20,301 nucleotides of DNA from a virus. Of this stretch, positions 1 to 7,862 are shown piece after piece. The stretch lies in IMG/VR virus record IMGVR_UViG_3300032271_000653, positions 1 through 20,301 of that record; one strand, written 5' to 3'. Under the pieces are notes generated by a model. That model was not told the origin of the DNA. It saw nothing but the letters and a program-made list of their open reading frames with translations, and did not search any database. The translations under genes and the position numbers were made by a program. Each line of letters starts with the position of its first letter. The first letter of the stretch is position 1.

Positions 1-825
1 ATGACAAACGAATACCGAATAGCCATACTATTACCCACACGGGGCCGCACAGATGCCTTGAGCCGCAGTGTCGAAAGCCTGGTGAATTTAGCAAAAGATA
101 CTGATAGCATACAGATTATGCTAGGATTTGACAATGACGATAATATAGGTATTGAACATTTTAGTTCGGTGTTACAACCTTGGTTAGACAAACGCAATCT
201 TCATTATACTGCTATGACGTTTGAGCCAATGGGATATATTCGCCTTAATGAATATGTAAATGCCTTGGCAGAAAAATCATCCGCCGACTGGCTAGTTTTT
301 TGGAATGACGATGCTGTAATGGAAACACAAGATTGGGATCACGAGATTGCTAGTTATACCGGACAATTTAAAATTTTAGCATTCAGGACTCACAACGATC
401 ATCCTTATAGTATTTTTCCTATAGTGCCTAGAGCCTGGCTAGACGTGCTTGGCCATCTCAGTCCGCATCAAATATCCGACGGGTGGATCAGTCAAAATGC
501 ATATTGCATAGATGTTATGCAACGCATACCGGTACATGTTAAACATGACCGTGCAGATCTCACTGGTAATAATATGGATCAAACTTACAAAAACAGACCC
601 ATGTTAGAAGGCAATCCCAGCAGTCCACGTGACTTTCATCATCCCACATGGTCTTCAAGAAGGATGGAAGAATGCGATCGACTCAATAATTATTTAAAAA
701 GTCAAGGATTAAATACTACATTTTGGGATAATGTTAAAACCGGCAAACAAGATCCGTGGCAACGTCTTCAAGAAAATGACACCAATGGGCAAATGCGTCA
801 ATTTCAAATTAAGGTAACCCAATGA
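1..825 (+). CDS. GT-A-like glycosyltransferase (GT2-like)
   Basis: The 274-residue protein opens with a beta strand and loop typical of GT2-type sugar transferases (ILLPTRGRTDALSRSVESL, residues 9-27). Acidic clusters follow at FDNDD (43-47) and at WNDD (101-104), the latter at the place of the metal- and nucleotide-binding DXD motif. The expected role is transfer of a sugar from a nucleotide-sugar donor in the cytoplasm; donor and acceptor cannot be read from the sequence. It ends in a 4-nt overlap (ATGA, 822-825) with a methyltransferase gene and heads a run of nucleotide-sugar genes, which supports a glycan role. The ATG is the first base of the window, so upstream signals are unseen and the reading frame could in principle begin earlier. 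Fold-level call only. Confidence 0.7.
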   Translation: MTNEYRIAILLPTRGRTDALSRSVESLVNLAKDTDSIQIMLGFDNDDNIGIEHFSSVLQPWLDKRNLHYTAMTFEPMGYIRLNEYVNALAEKSSADWLVFWNDDAVMETQDWDHEIASYTGQFKILAFRTHNDHPYSIFPIVPRAWLDVLGHLSPHQISDGWISQNAYCIDVMQRIPVHVKHDRADLTGNNMDQTYKNRPMLEGNPSSPRDFHHPTWSSRRMEECDRLNNYLKSQGLNTTFWDNVKTGKQDPWQRLQENDTNGQMRQFQIKVTQ

Positions 826-1601
826 CAAAATCTTTAGAACAACGTATTCGAGATTATTGGAACAACCAACCTTGCAATGTTCGACACAGTAAAAATACTC
901 CCGGAAGTTTAGAATTTTTCCAAGATGTATCTGCTCGTCGATATCGCGTCGAACCACATATTCCAGAATTTGCTGGCTTTTATCTTTGGCAAGGAAAGCA
1001 AGTATTAGAGATAGGACCGGGCATTGGATCCGACGCGGCCGAATTTGCTCGCAACGGAGCCGATTACTATGGAATAGACTATTCTGATGAAAGTGTTAAA
1101 TTAGCACAACAAAGATTTAAAGTCGAAGAACTTGACGGTACGTTTATATGTGGCGACTCTAGTGATGTAGAATCATACCGCACGTTACCCAAGATGGACT
1201 TGGTCTATAGTTATGGTGTGATACATCATTTTCCAGCCATAGACCACATTATTGATAATGTGTATAACATTCTCAAACCTGGAGGAGAATTCCGATTCAT
1301 GGTATATGCCAAAAATTCTTGGAAACAGGCCATGATCAATCGCGGACTGGATCAATTTGAAGCACAAGCCGGTTGTCCCTATGCTAAAAGTTATAGCAAG
1401 GATGACATCTTAGACTTGTTGGGGTCTAAATTTCATCTTGAACGTTTACGACAAGATCATTGTTTCATGTACAATGTGGACGCATACAAGCAAGGTCGTT
1501 ACGAATTGGAACCATGGTTCGAAGCCATGCCTGAAGCTATGCGTGAAGCTGTTAAAGAATATCTTGGCTGGCACCTATTAGTTAAAGCTCGGCGACTGTG
1601 A
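822..1601 (+). CDS. Class I SAM-dependent methyltransferase
   Basis: A 259-residue protein with the Rossmann methyltransferase signature: motif I VLEIGPGIGSDAAEF (61-75), the acidic end of strand 2 at YGIDYSDE (83-90), and a motif IV-like stretch DLVYSYGVIHHF at about 125-136. Family knowledge predicts methyl transfer from S-adenosylmethionine to a small molecule or sugar. It overlaps the preceding glycosyltransferase by ATGA and the following dehydratase by GTGA, so the three are probably translationally coupled. Placement among nucleotide-sugar enzymes suggests methylation of a sugar hydroxyl or amine, or of a glycan end, but this is inference. No specific subfamily recognised. Confidence 0.8.
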   Translation: MTKSLEQRIRDYWNNQPCNVRHSKNTPGSLEFFQDVSARRYRVEPHIPEFAGFYLWQGKQVLEIGPGIGSDAAEFARNGADYYGIDYSDESVKLAQQRFKVEELDGTFICGDSSDVESYRTLPKMDLVYSYGVIHHFPAIDHIIDNVYNILKPGGEFRFMVYAKNSWKQAMINRGLDQFEAQAGCPYAKSYSKDDILDLLGSKFHLERLRQDHCFMYNVDAYKQGRYELEPWFEAMPEAMREAVKEYLGWHLLVKARRL

Positions 1602-2548
1602 AAAAAATTGTATATGTAACTGGATGTTTAGGATTCATAGGAGTACATGTTACCCAACAATGTTTGGCACGTGGATGGTACGTGCTTGGCATAGACAAAG
1701 GCACTTATGCTAGTAACTGGAAGTTTTTAGAAGAATTTAACAAAAATTCCAATTTTAAATTTATCAAATCAGATATTAACGATATTGATCGGTTGGTTGA
1801 TTGCGACTATGTAATTAATACCGCGGCAGAAACACATGTAGATAATTCGATTATGAGTTCCGAAGTGTTTATTCGTAGCAATATTAATGGTGTACATCAT
1901 TTGTTAGAGTTGATCAAACAACAACCCTTATACAAGGCTCCAACATTTTTGCATTTTAGTACCGATGAAGTTTACGGAGATATCGAATCTGGATCCCACA
2001 CAGAAACCGATTTACTCAAACCCAGCAACCCATACTCAGCTTCAAAAGCAGCAGCCGATATGTTGGTACTAGCGTGGGCAAGAACCTATGGTATCAAGTA
2101 TGTTATAGTTCGCCCAACCAATAATTATGGTATTGGACAGTATGTAGAAAAACTCATACCCAAAAGTATCAAATACCTTGAACTGGGCAAGCCAATTGAT
2201 CTACATAACCGTGGTAATCCCATACGTACTTGGTTACATGCCGGTGATACAGCCGCGGCAGTGTTGACCATTATTGATTCAGCTTGTAAAAATGAAATAT
2301 TCAACATCAGTGGCAACACCGAGTTGCCTAACCGAGAAGTAATTAAAAAAATATTAAAATTATATCATGGCACTGATCACGACAGTGATTGGGAAGAATT
2401 TACTATCCCCAGTGCCAGGCAAGGACAGGATGTACGCTATGCCATTGACGATAACAAATTAAAACTACTAGGGTGGCAACCACAGGCTCAATTCGATCAA
2501 GAACTAGCAAATGTAGTCAAACACTATCGGAACAATTTTGTATGGTAA
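1598..2548 (+). CDS. rfbB: NAD-dependent nucleotide-sugar 4,6-dehydratase (RfbB-like)
   Basis: The 316-residue protein is an extended SDR. The dinucleotide loop is GCLGFIG (9-15), the substrate loop ETHVDNSI lies at 78-85, the catalytic STDEVYGD at 121-128 supplies the Asp-Glu pair of dTDP-glucose 4,6-dehydratases, and Tyr146/Lys150 form YSASK. A later NNYGIGQYVEKLIP stretch is also typical of RfbB. RfbB converts dTDP-glucose to the 4-keto-6-deoxy sugar; the nucleotide preference here is not proven. The start is GTG at 1598, overlapping the methyltransferase stop by 4 nt and giving the expected MKKIVYVTG N-terminus. Length is slightly short for the family (about 340-360). It would provide a 4-keto-6-deoxyhexose for the RfbH-like enzyme downstream. 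Confidence 0.82.
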   Translation: MKKIVYVTGCLGFIGVHVTQQCLARGWYVLGIDKGTYASNWKFLEEFNKNSNFKFIKSDINDIDRLVDCDYVINTAAETHVDNSIMSSEVFIRSNINGVHHLLELIKQQPLYKAPTFLHFSTDEVYGDIESGSHTETDLLKPSNPYSASKAAADMLVLAWARTYGIKYVIVRPTNNYGIGQYVEKLIPKSIKYLELGKPIDLHNRGNPIRTWLHAGDTAAAVLTIIDSACKNEIFNISGNTELPNREVIKKILKLYHGTDHDSDWEEFTIPSARQGQDVRYAIDDNKLKLLGWQPQAQFDQELANVVKHYRNNFVW

Positions 2549-3267
2549 AAAACTATCTTGTATGTGCTGTTAGACCGGTAACTGATAATTGGATGAATCA
2601 AGCCGGTGCTAATTTACATGCTGATTATTTAGAAATGTATCGTATTCATTTGGCCAGTTTTCAACATTTTGTGCAAGAGTCATTTGAAACAGTACTCTGG
2701 ACTGACCCAGTGGCCAACAATGAAGAATATACCCTGGCCAATTGGAAAGCCACTGTGGAACTTTGCAACAGCGGACCATGTAATATATTCTGGGCCGGTG
2801 CTGATACTATGATGATACGACCTACCAGTCTTTTTTCAGATCGATTTTCACAATACAGATTGTTTAACTACACTGACCCTAAAAATCATAATGAATTTCA
2901 ACACTACTTCAACGATGATATAATGTATTATCCACACACCACTAGCAACAAAGTATGGGAACTTGGTGAACAATGGTGGAGCAATATAGAAAATCATCCA
3001 GACCGTAATTGGGGGTTTGATCAACTAAGGCACAACGCTATGTTCTGGAGTCAAGACATTCTGGACTTTGACAGATTACATCCAGAGATGGCCTACCAAG
3101 CTATGAATCTTAGAGCCTTAAATCAAGACCATGTAACATGGCACGATCAATGGAACGGTATATCTATAAATCAAGCACACATACTACATTTCCATGGCAG
3201 TCGCGGAAGCCAGGCAGTGATTACAATTATGAAACAACTATCTAACCAACTTGGAATTAAAATATGA
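2542..3267 (+). CDS. Putative glycosyltransferase-like protein
   Basis: 241 residues from the ATG at 2542, which overlaps the stop of the dehydratase (2546-2548). An in-frame start at 2473 would bury 75 nt in the upstream gene, so the short form is preferred. The N-terminus (NYLVCAVRPVTDNWMNQAG) is followed in the middle by IFWAGADTMMIRP, where an Asp-Thr pair after a hydrophobic strand resembles the DXD region of nucleotide-diphospho-sugar transferases. The protein is rich in Trp, His and Asn and has no signal peptide or membrane segment. It ends in ATGA overlap with the rfbH-like gene. Lying between two nucleotide-sugar genes fits a glycosyltransferase, but family membership is not secure. 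Confidence 0.5.
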   Translation: MVKNYLVCAVRPVTDNWMNQAGANLHADYLEMYRIHLASFQHFVQESFETVLWTDPVANNEEYTLANWKATVELCNSGPCNIFWAGADTMMIRPTSLFSDRFSQYRLFNYTDPKNHNEFQHYFNDDIMYYPHTTSNKVWELGEQWWSNIENHPDRNWGFDQLRHNAMFWSQDILDFDRLHPEMAYQAMNLRALNQDHVTWHDQWNGISINQAHILHFHGSRGSQAVITIMKQLSNQLGIKI

Positions 3268-4583
3268 AACAACTATTAGAAGACATAAAAAAATACATTG
3301 ATGTTAAACATGCAGATAAAACTTGGGTAGCTGGTAAGGACTTTGTGAACTATGCAGGTCCACATTTTGACTCTGACGAGTATGTAGCAGCCGCAGAAGC
3401 CTTGCTCAATGGCTGGCTAGTTATGGGCAACAAGAGTCTACGCTTTGAACAAAAATTTCCCAAAGAATTTGGCAAGACCCGCGGAGTGTTGACCAATTCT
3501 GGTAGTAGTGCCAACCTGCTGATGATGGCAGCAATGAAAAGCAAACGCGGTTACAACTTTCCACAGGGCACTAAGGTATTGATGCCTATCGCAGGGTTTC
3601 CAACTACACTTAATCCAACCTTACAAAATGGATTTACGCCAGTGTTTTGCGACATTGAAATCGATACCTTAAACATCGACTTGGATCAAGCAGAACAGAT
3701 ACTTGCTAACGATCCAGAAATTAAAATTATAACCTTTGCTCATGTGTTGGGTAATCCTCCTAACATGGATCGTGTAATGGAACTGGTCAACCGACACAAT
3801 CTTGTGTTACTTGAAGATTGTTGTGACGGACTTGGCACTACCTACGATGGTAAGCCCTTGGGCAGCTTTGGTCTGATGGCGTCGTGTAGTTTTTATCCAG
3901 CACATCACATGACCATGGGAGAAGGTGGATTTGTTGCCATGAATGATCCACAGCAAGAAATTATTGTACGTAGTCTACGCGAATGGGGTCGCGGTTGCTA
4001 CTGTGTAGGACCGGAGGCCAATAAACTAAAGTGCGGAACATGCGGTAAACGATTTAATGAGTGGATTCCAGAAATGCCTGATCAGATATTTGATCACAAG
4101 TATGTGTATGATGAAATTGGTTATAATTTAAAACCCATCGAACTACAAGCAGCCATGGGCCTTGAGCAACTTAAGAAATTGCCAGAAATTCATGCCCTAC
4201 GTCAACGCAACTACAATTTATTGTTTGCTATCTATGAAAAGTATGAAGAGTTCTTCCATTTGCCACGTGCTAGAGAAAAAGCCGATGTCAGTTGGTTTGC
4301 ATTTCCGTTAACTATACGAGAGGGTGCTCCGTTTACACGCATGGATATTGTTGATTATCTTGAAGAAAACTTGATACAGACACGTCCATACTTTGCTGGT
4401 AATATCATGTTACAACCTGCTTATTCACACTTGATGAATCCTGTGGAGGCTCGTGATAACTACCCAGTGGCTACATTCACTATGAAGAACACTTATTTCC
4501 ACGGCTGTAGTCCGGTTATTACACCTGAGCAAATTGCCTACATTGGTGAAAAGGTTGATGGATTTATGAGTTTATTTTTATAA
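3264..4583 (+). CDS. rfbH: RfbH/E1-type PLP-[2Fe-2S] sugar 3-dehydrase
   Basis: The 439-residue protein has the DegT/DnrJ/EryC1 aminotransferase fold. Its diagnostic segment is SFYPAHHMTMGEGG (209-222): the lysine that binds PLP in aminotransferases is replaced by His (215), as in CDP-4-keto-6-deoxyglucose 3-dehydrase (E1, RfbH/DdhC/AscC). Cysteines 186/187, 245, 247, 257 and 260 (GCYCVGP and KCGTCGKRF) lie where E1 carries its [2Fe-2S] ligands. Spacing between the second and third cysteine groups is longer than I recall for E1, so exact ligands need alignment. The family removes the C3 hydroxyl of a 4-keto-6-deoxyhexose with a partner reductase (E3), which is not seen here. It overlaps the upstream gene by ATGA and lies 15 nt before the ThDP enzyme. 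Confidence 0.88.
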   Translation: MKQLLEDIKKYIDVKHADKTWVAGKDFVNYAGPHFDSDEYVAAAEALLNGWLVMGNKSLRFEQKFPKEFGKTRGVLTNSGSSANLLMMAAMKSKRGYNFPQGTKVLMPIAGFPTTLNPTLQNGFTPVFCDIEIDTLNIDLDQAEQILANDPEIKIITFAHVLGNPPNMDRVMELVNRHNLVLLEDCCDGLGTTYDGKPLGSFGLMASCSFYPAHHMTMGEGGFVAMNDPQQEIIVRSLREWGRGCYCVGPEANKLKCGTCGKRFNEWIPEMPDQIFDHKYVYDEIGYNLKPIELQAAMGLEQLKKLPEIHALRQRNYNLLFAIYEKYEEFFHLPRAREKADVSWFAFPLTIREGAPFTRMDIVDYLEENLIQTRPYFAGNIMLQPAYSHLMNPVEARDNYPVATFTMKNTYFHGCSPVITPEQIAYIGEKVDGFMSLFL

Positions 4584-4598
4584 ATTAAAGGAAGAAAA

Positions 4599-6356
4599 AT
4601 GAAGGGTAGTCAATACGTAGCAAAATTTCTCAAAGCCGTAGGTGCCGATAATGTATTTTTAGTACAGGGCGGTGCTTGTGCATTTATGGTTGATGCCGTG
4701 GCATTAGAACCAGGAATGAAATATACCTGTTTCCAACATGAACAAGCTGCTGCCATGGCGGCCGATGCCTTGTGGCGGACCACTGGTCAATTAGGAGTAA
4801 CTTTTTGCACCAGTGGACCTGGTGCTAGCAACTTAATTACCGGTATTGCCTGCGGATATTACGATTCAATTCCTTCGTTGCATATTACTGGACAAGTTAA
4901 TTATTTAGAACAAGAACAATATCGCGGCGCACCTGTGCGACAGGCTGGATTCCAGCAGATGGATATTGTGAGCATGGTCGGCCCTGTGTGCAAATACGCT
5001 GTGGCAGTGGCCAATCATGAGGAAATGAGACAAGAACTTAAAAAAGCAGTCGAGCAGGCTTATCATGGACGTATGGGGCCTGTGTTAGTTGATATTCCTA
5101 TGAATTTACAAAATGATGAAATGGCCAACAGCGAATTATTGTTGCCTGAAATTCAACTACCTGTTGATACCGGTATTAGCATTGCAACTGTGGCCGCAAC
5201 AATCACAGAGTTTTTTGCTACAGCCAAACGACCATTGGTTGTGTTTGGTGCAGGAGTAGGACTGGCCAGGTCAGAACGTGTTTTGGAATCATGGTTAAAC
5301 GCCAATCAAATTCCGTTTGTATCTACATGGGCCTCGTTAAATTATTTTAATCATAGTGTCGATAACTATATTGGACATTTTGGTGTTTATGGCAATCGTG
5401 GCGGTAATTTTGCAATTCAAAACGCAGATAGTATTTTGGTGCTAGGATCAAGACTTGATAATCGTCAACGCTCTGGTAATCCTAATAATTTTGCTCCACA
5501 AGCTAAATTTTTAGTTGTAGATTTAGATCCTGCTGAGTTAGAAAAATTAGATCCAGTTAGATATCAAGGACAAGTATTATTTGATTTAAAAAATTTACCT
5601 GCGGCGTTGGACCAAATTAAAGTGCCGGCTGTTGATCCATCTTGGTCTGATTATTTACAACAACTCAAGTCAAAGTATTTTAACAAAGACACCAGTGGAT
5701 ACAGCAAGGATCATGGTACTATGAGTCCTTATCTTGTAATTGAACGTTTACAAAAGTTAGCAGATTTTAATGCAGTGATTACCACAGATGCCGGTGCAAA
5801 TCATTGTTGGGTTTATCAAAGTTTTTACAAAAACAGCGATCAACTGCTGATGACAAGTAGTGGACATTATGCTATGGGATATGCATTACCGGCTAGTATT
5901 GGAGCTGCTTTGGTAGCCCCAGAGCGTCAGCAAATTTGTAGTAATGGTGATGGAGGCATTCAAATGAATTTGCAAGAGCTTCAAACAGTTAAAGAATATA
6001 ATCTTGATATTAAAGTTGTTGTGTTTAACAATTACCGACTAGGTATGATTTGTCAATTCCAAGATACATACATGGGCGGACGTTATGCTGCTACAGCCGA
6101 GGGCCCCGGAAGGCCAGACTTTGCGTTGATAGCCAAAGCCTTTGATTTTGACTATGTTCGTGTTGAATCGTTAGATCAGGTTACGGCAGATTTATTACGC
6201 CCAGGCCGTAGAATTATTGAAATTATAATTGATCCAGGTACACAGATTGAACCTAAATTAGAAATGGGACGTCCTATTAATGATCAAAGTCCGTTGGTAT
6301 CAGACGCAGATTTTGAAGCTGGCAATCAATTTGTTAGCTACGAAAGACGCTGTTGA
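4599..6356 (+). CDS. Acetolactate-synthase-like ThDP enzyme (YerE-like candidate)
   Basis: 585 residues with the complete acetohydroxyacid synthase/pyruvate oxidase layout. An N-terminal pyrimidine-binding domain contains the catalytic Glu48 in FQHEQAAAM and then TSGPGASN; a central domain and a C-terminal pyrophosphate domain follow, the last with GDG at 450-452 and NN at 477-478, the Mg-ThDP motif. Start ATG is preceded by AAAGGAAG. In a bacterial operon this could be ilvB, but no small subunit is adjacent and it sits between an E1-type dehydrase and an SDR. In Yersinia the ThDP flavoenzyme YerE adds a two-carbon unit from pyruvate to CDP-3,6-dideoxy-4-ketohexose and YerF reduces the product, so a sugar-branching role is the best contextual guess. 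The ThDP family is sure; the substrate is not. Confidence 0.85.
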   Translation: MKGSQYVAKFLKAVGADNVFLVQGGACAFMVDAVALEPGMKYTCFQHEQAAAMAADALWRTTGQLGVTFCTSGPGASNLITGIACGYYDSIPSLHITGQVNYLEQEQYRGAPVRQAGFQQMDIVSMVGPVCKYAVAVANHEEMRQELKKAVEQAYHGRMGPVLVDIPMNLQNDEMANSELLLPEIQLPVDTGISIATVAATITEFFATAKRPLVVFGAGVGLARSERVLESWLNANQIPFVSTWASLNYFNHSVDNYIGHFGVYGNRGGNFAIQNADSILVLGSRLDNRQRSGNPNNFAPQAKFLVVDLDPAELEKLDPVRYQGQVLFDLKNLPAALDQIKVPAVDPSWSDYLQQLKSKYFNKDTSGYSKDHGTMSPYLVIERLQKLADFNAVITTDAGANHCWVYQSFYKNSDQLLMTSSGHYAMGYALPASIGAALVAPERQQICSNGDGGIQMNLQELQTVKEYNLDIKVVVFNNYRLGMICQFQDTYMGGRYAATAEGPGRPDFALIAKAFDFDYVRVESLDQVTADLLRPGRRIIEIIIDPGTQIEPKLEMGRPINDQSPLVSDADFEAGNQFVSYERRC

Positions 6357-7162
6357 AAATACTAGTAACAGGTGCTGGAGGATTTTTAGGGCAGTATTTC
6401 GCTCAGCACCTGGGTTACCAAGTAGATGCGTGTGATCGACATGCATTAGACCTAACTAATGCCCAGGCTGTTCAAGATAGATTGCAGTCAGAACAATATG
6501 ATGCTGTGTTACATTGTGCCAGCGCAGGCCGTAATGTTGCCAGAGTCATAGACAACACAATTGAAACAAATAATCTAGTTGGATTTTCTAATTTGGTTGC
6601 CAACAGACACCGATTTGGTCAATTAATTAACCTAGCTACCGGTGCCGAATTTGATGTTGACTCTAACATTGATCAAGTTCCGGAAGATGCAATTTGGACC
6701 AGAAATCCAGTTCAGAGTTATGGGCGTAGTAAAAATATCATAGCTCGCCAAGTTCAAATATTACAAAATTTTTATAATGTAAGAATATTTGGTTGCTTTG
6801 ATCCCAGTGAAGCCGACAATAGACCACTTAAAGCATTAACCAAAAAATGTCTAACTGGAGAAATATTTACTATTCCTGCAGATCGCCAATTCGATATGAT
6901 TAGTGTTAAGGATTTACAAACAATCATTTTGGCCATTTTGACTAATAAAATCAATGACAAAGATGTTAATGCCGTGTATAATACAAAGTATTACCTCAGT
7001 GAAATACTAATGACCTACGCAAAATTACACAATTTAGACACAAACTTAATCAAAGTATTAGGCCGCGATCAAAACTCCTATACCGGCAATGGTTCTAGAC
7101 TAGCTGGATATTGTCTTCCATTACAAGGTTTAGAACAAGCGTTGACCAATTATCAATTATGA
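6353..7162 (+). CDS. Extended SDR, NAD(P)-dependent sugar reductase/epimerase
   Basis: A 269-residue Rossmann protein starting MKILVTGAGGFLGQYF, with the GxxGxxG loop in the first 15 residues and a YGRSK (YxxxK) catalytic pair near the middle. The start is TTG at 6353, overlapping the ThDP gene stop by 4 nt (TTGA); the MKILVTG beginning is exactly what an SDR should have, so the rare start is credible. It is shorter than most nucleotide-sugar epimerases and resembles the compact reductases that finish deoxysugars (RmlD/YerF type). Context after RfbH and the ThDP enzyme suggests ketone reduction on a deoxysugar or its added side chain. Reaction and substrate are inferred. Confidence 0.75.
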   Translation: MKILVTGAGGFLGQYFAQHLGYQVDACDRHALDLTNAQAVQDRLQSEQYDAVLHCASAGRNVARVIDNTIETNNLVGFSNLVANRHRFGQLINLATGAEFDVDSNIDQVPEDAIWTRNPVQSYGRSKNIIARQVQILQNFYNVRIFGCFDPSEADNRPLKALTKKCLTGEIFTIPADRQFDMISVKDLQTIILAILTNKINDKDVNAVYNTKYYLSEILMTYAKLHNLDTNLIKVLGRDQNSYTGNGSRLAGYCLPLQGLEQALTNYQL

Positions 7163-7656
7163 AAAAAGTATATTACTCCTGGCAAGATGTTGAAAATCAA
7201 ACACAAGAAATCCTACGTCAACTACAACGTGATGCCTGGCGGCCCGACTATGTGGTTGGTCTTACTCGTGGAGGGCTGGTTCCGGCCAACCTTATCAGTC
7301 AATACTTAGAATGTCCAATGGAATGTCTTAAAGTAAGTCTGCGTGATGATGCTAGTCAACCCGAGAGCAATTTATGGATGGCCGAAGATGCATTTGAACA
7401 AAAACGTATTCTTATTGTTGACGACATTAACGATTCGGGTGCTACCTTAAATTGGATTAAAGAAGATTGGATGAGCAACGCATTGCCTGATAATCCAAAG
7501 TGGAATGAAATTTGGGGCGATACAGTTCGTGTTGCTGTATTAGTAGATAACGAAGCAAGTGCTAGTGAATTAAATGTCAGCTACTCAGCTGTTGATCTAA
7601 ATAAAGCCGAAGAAGATGTGTGGATAGTTTTTCCTTGGGAAGAATTCTGGAAATGA
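7159..7656 (+). CDS. Phosphoribosyltransferase (PRTase type I)
   Basis: 165 residues from ATG 7159, which overlaps the SDR stop by ATGA; an in-frame start at 7111 lies inside the SDR gene and is rejected. The PRPP motif is ILIVDDINDSGAT, preceded by a PPi-loop-like GLTRGGLVPA. The C-terminal VWIVFPWEEFW resembles the end of xanthine/hypoxanthine PRTases. The family transfers a base to PRPP, releasing pyrophosphate. Substrate could be a purine or another base; nothing here decides it. Nearby QueE and NadE genes suggest base or cofactor metabolism as a wider theme. Next gene begins by ATGA overlap. Confidence 0.82.
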   Translation: MKKVYYSWQDVENQTQEILRQLQRDAWRPDYVVGLTRGGLVPANLISQYLECPMECLKVSLRDDASQPESNLWMAEDAFEQKRILIVDDINDSGATLNWIKEDWMSNALPDNPKWNEIWGDTVRVAVLVDNEASASELNVSYSAVDLNKAEEDVWIVFPWEEFWK

Positions 7657-7862
7657 AAATACATTATAGAAAACCTACTGTGTTAGAACAGATGAACAAT
7701 GCCATCGCCGTCAGCGCTGGACCCAATGTAAAGCCTATTGATTACTTTGAATTGACCAGTGAAGAGCTCAATGCCAACTATAGCAATTTTGATAGAACTA
7801 CAAACAAAGACAGTACAATCACGTATTCATACAAAGGTATTCCAGTAAAGGTTAAAGAATGA
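7653..7862 (+). CDS. Small hypothetical protein (69 aa)
   Basis: A 69-residue soluble protein beginning MKIHYRKPTVLEQMNNAI. It is locked between neighbours by ATGA overlaps on both sides (7653-7656 and 7859-7862), which strongly supports it as a real coupled gene. The in-frame start at 7620 lies inside the PRTase gene and is rejected. The protein is moderately polar, with a short C-terminal strand-like end (TYSYKGIPVKVKE), and has no cysteine pair, membrane segment or known motif. Function unknown; tight coupling suggests it is needed with the PRTase or the QueE-like enzyme. Confidence 0.7.
   Translation: MKIHYRKPTVLEQMNNAIAVSAGPNVKPIDYFELTSEELNANYSNFDRTTNKDSTITYSYKGIPVKVKE

Noticed and set aside
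2473-2541. Longer start for the second glycosyltransferase-like gene
   Set aside because: The extra 23 residues lie entirely inside the dehydratase gene in another frame and look non-native; ATG 2542 overlaps the stop as other genes here do.
1598-2548. CDP-glucose 4,6-dehydratase (RfbG type)
   Set aside because: The STDEVYGD motif is that of the dTDP-type enzyme; RfbG lacks it. This weakens, but does not exclude, the CDP-sugar pathway idea.
4599-6356. Host-type ilvB for valine/isoleucine synthesis
   Set aside because: No small subunit or other branched-chain gene is adjacent, and its neighbours are deoxysugar enzymes. Kept open as an alternative.
7111-7158. Longer start for the phosphoribosyltransferase
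   Set aside because: It lies within the SDR gene; ATG 7159 gives the ATGA overlap and a normal PRTase N-terminus.
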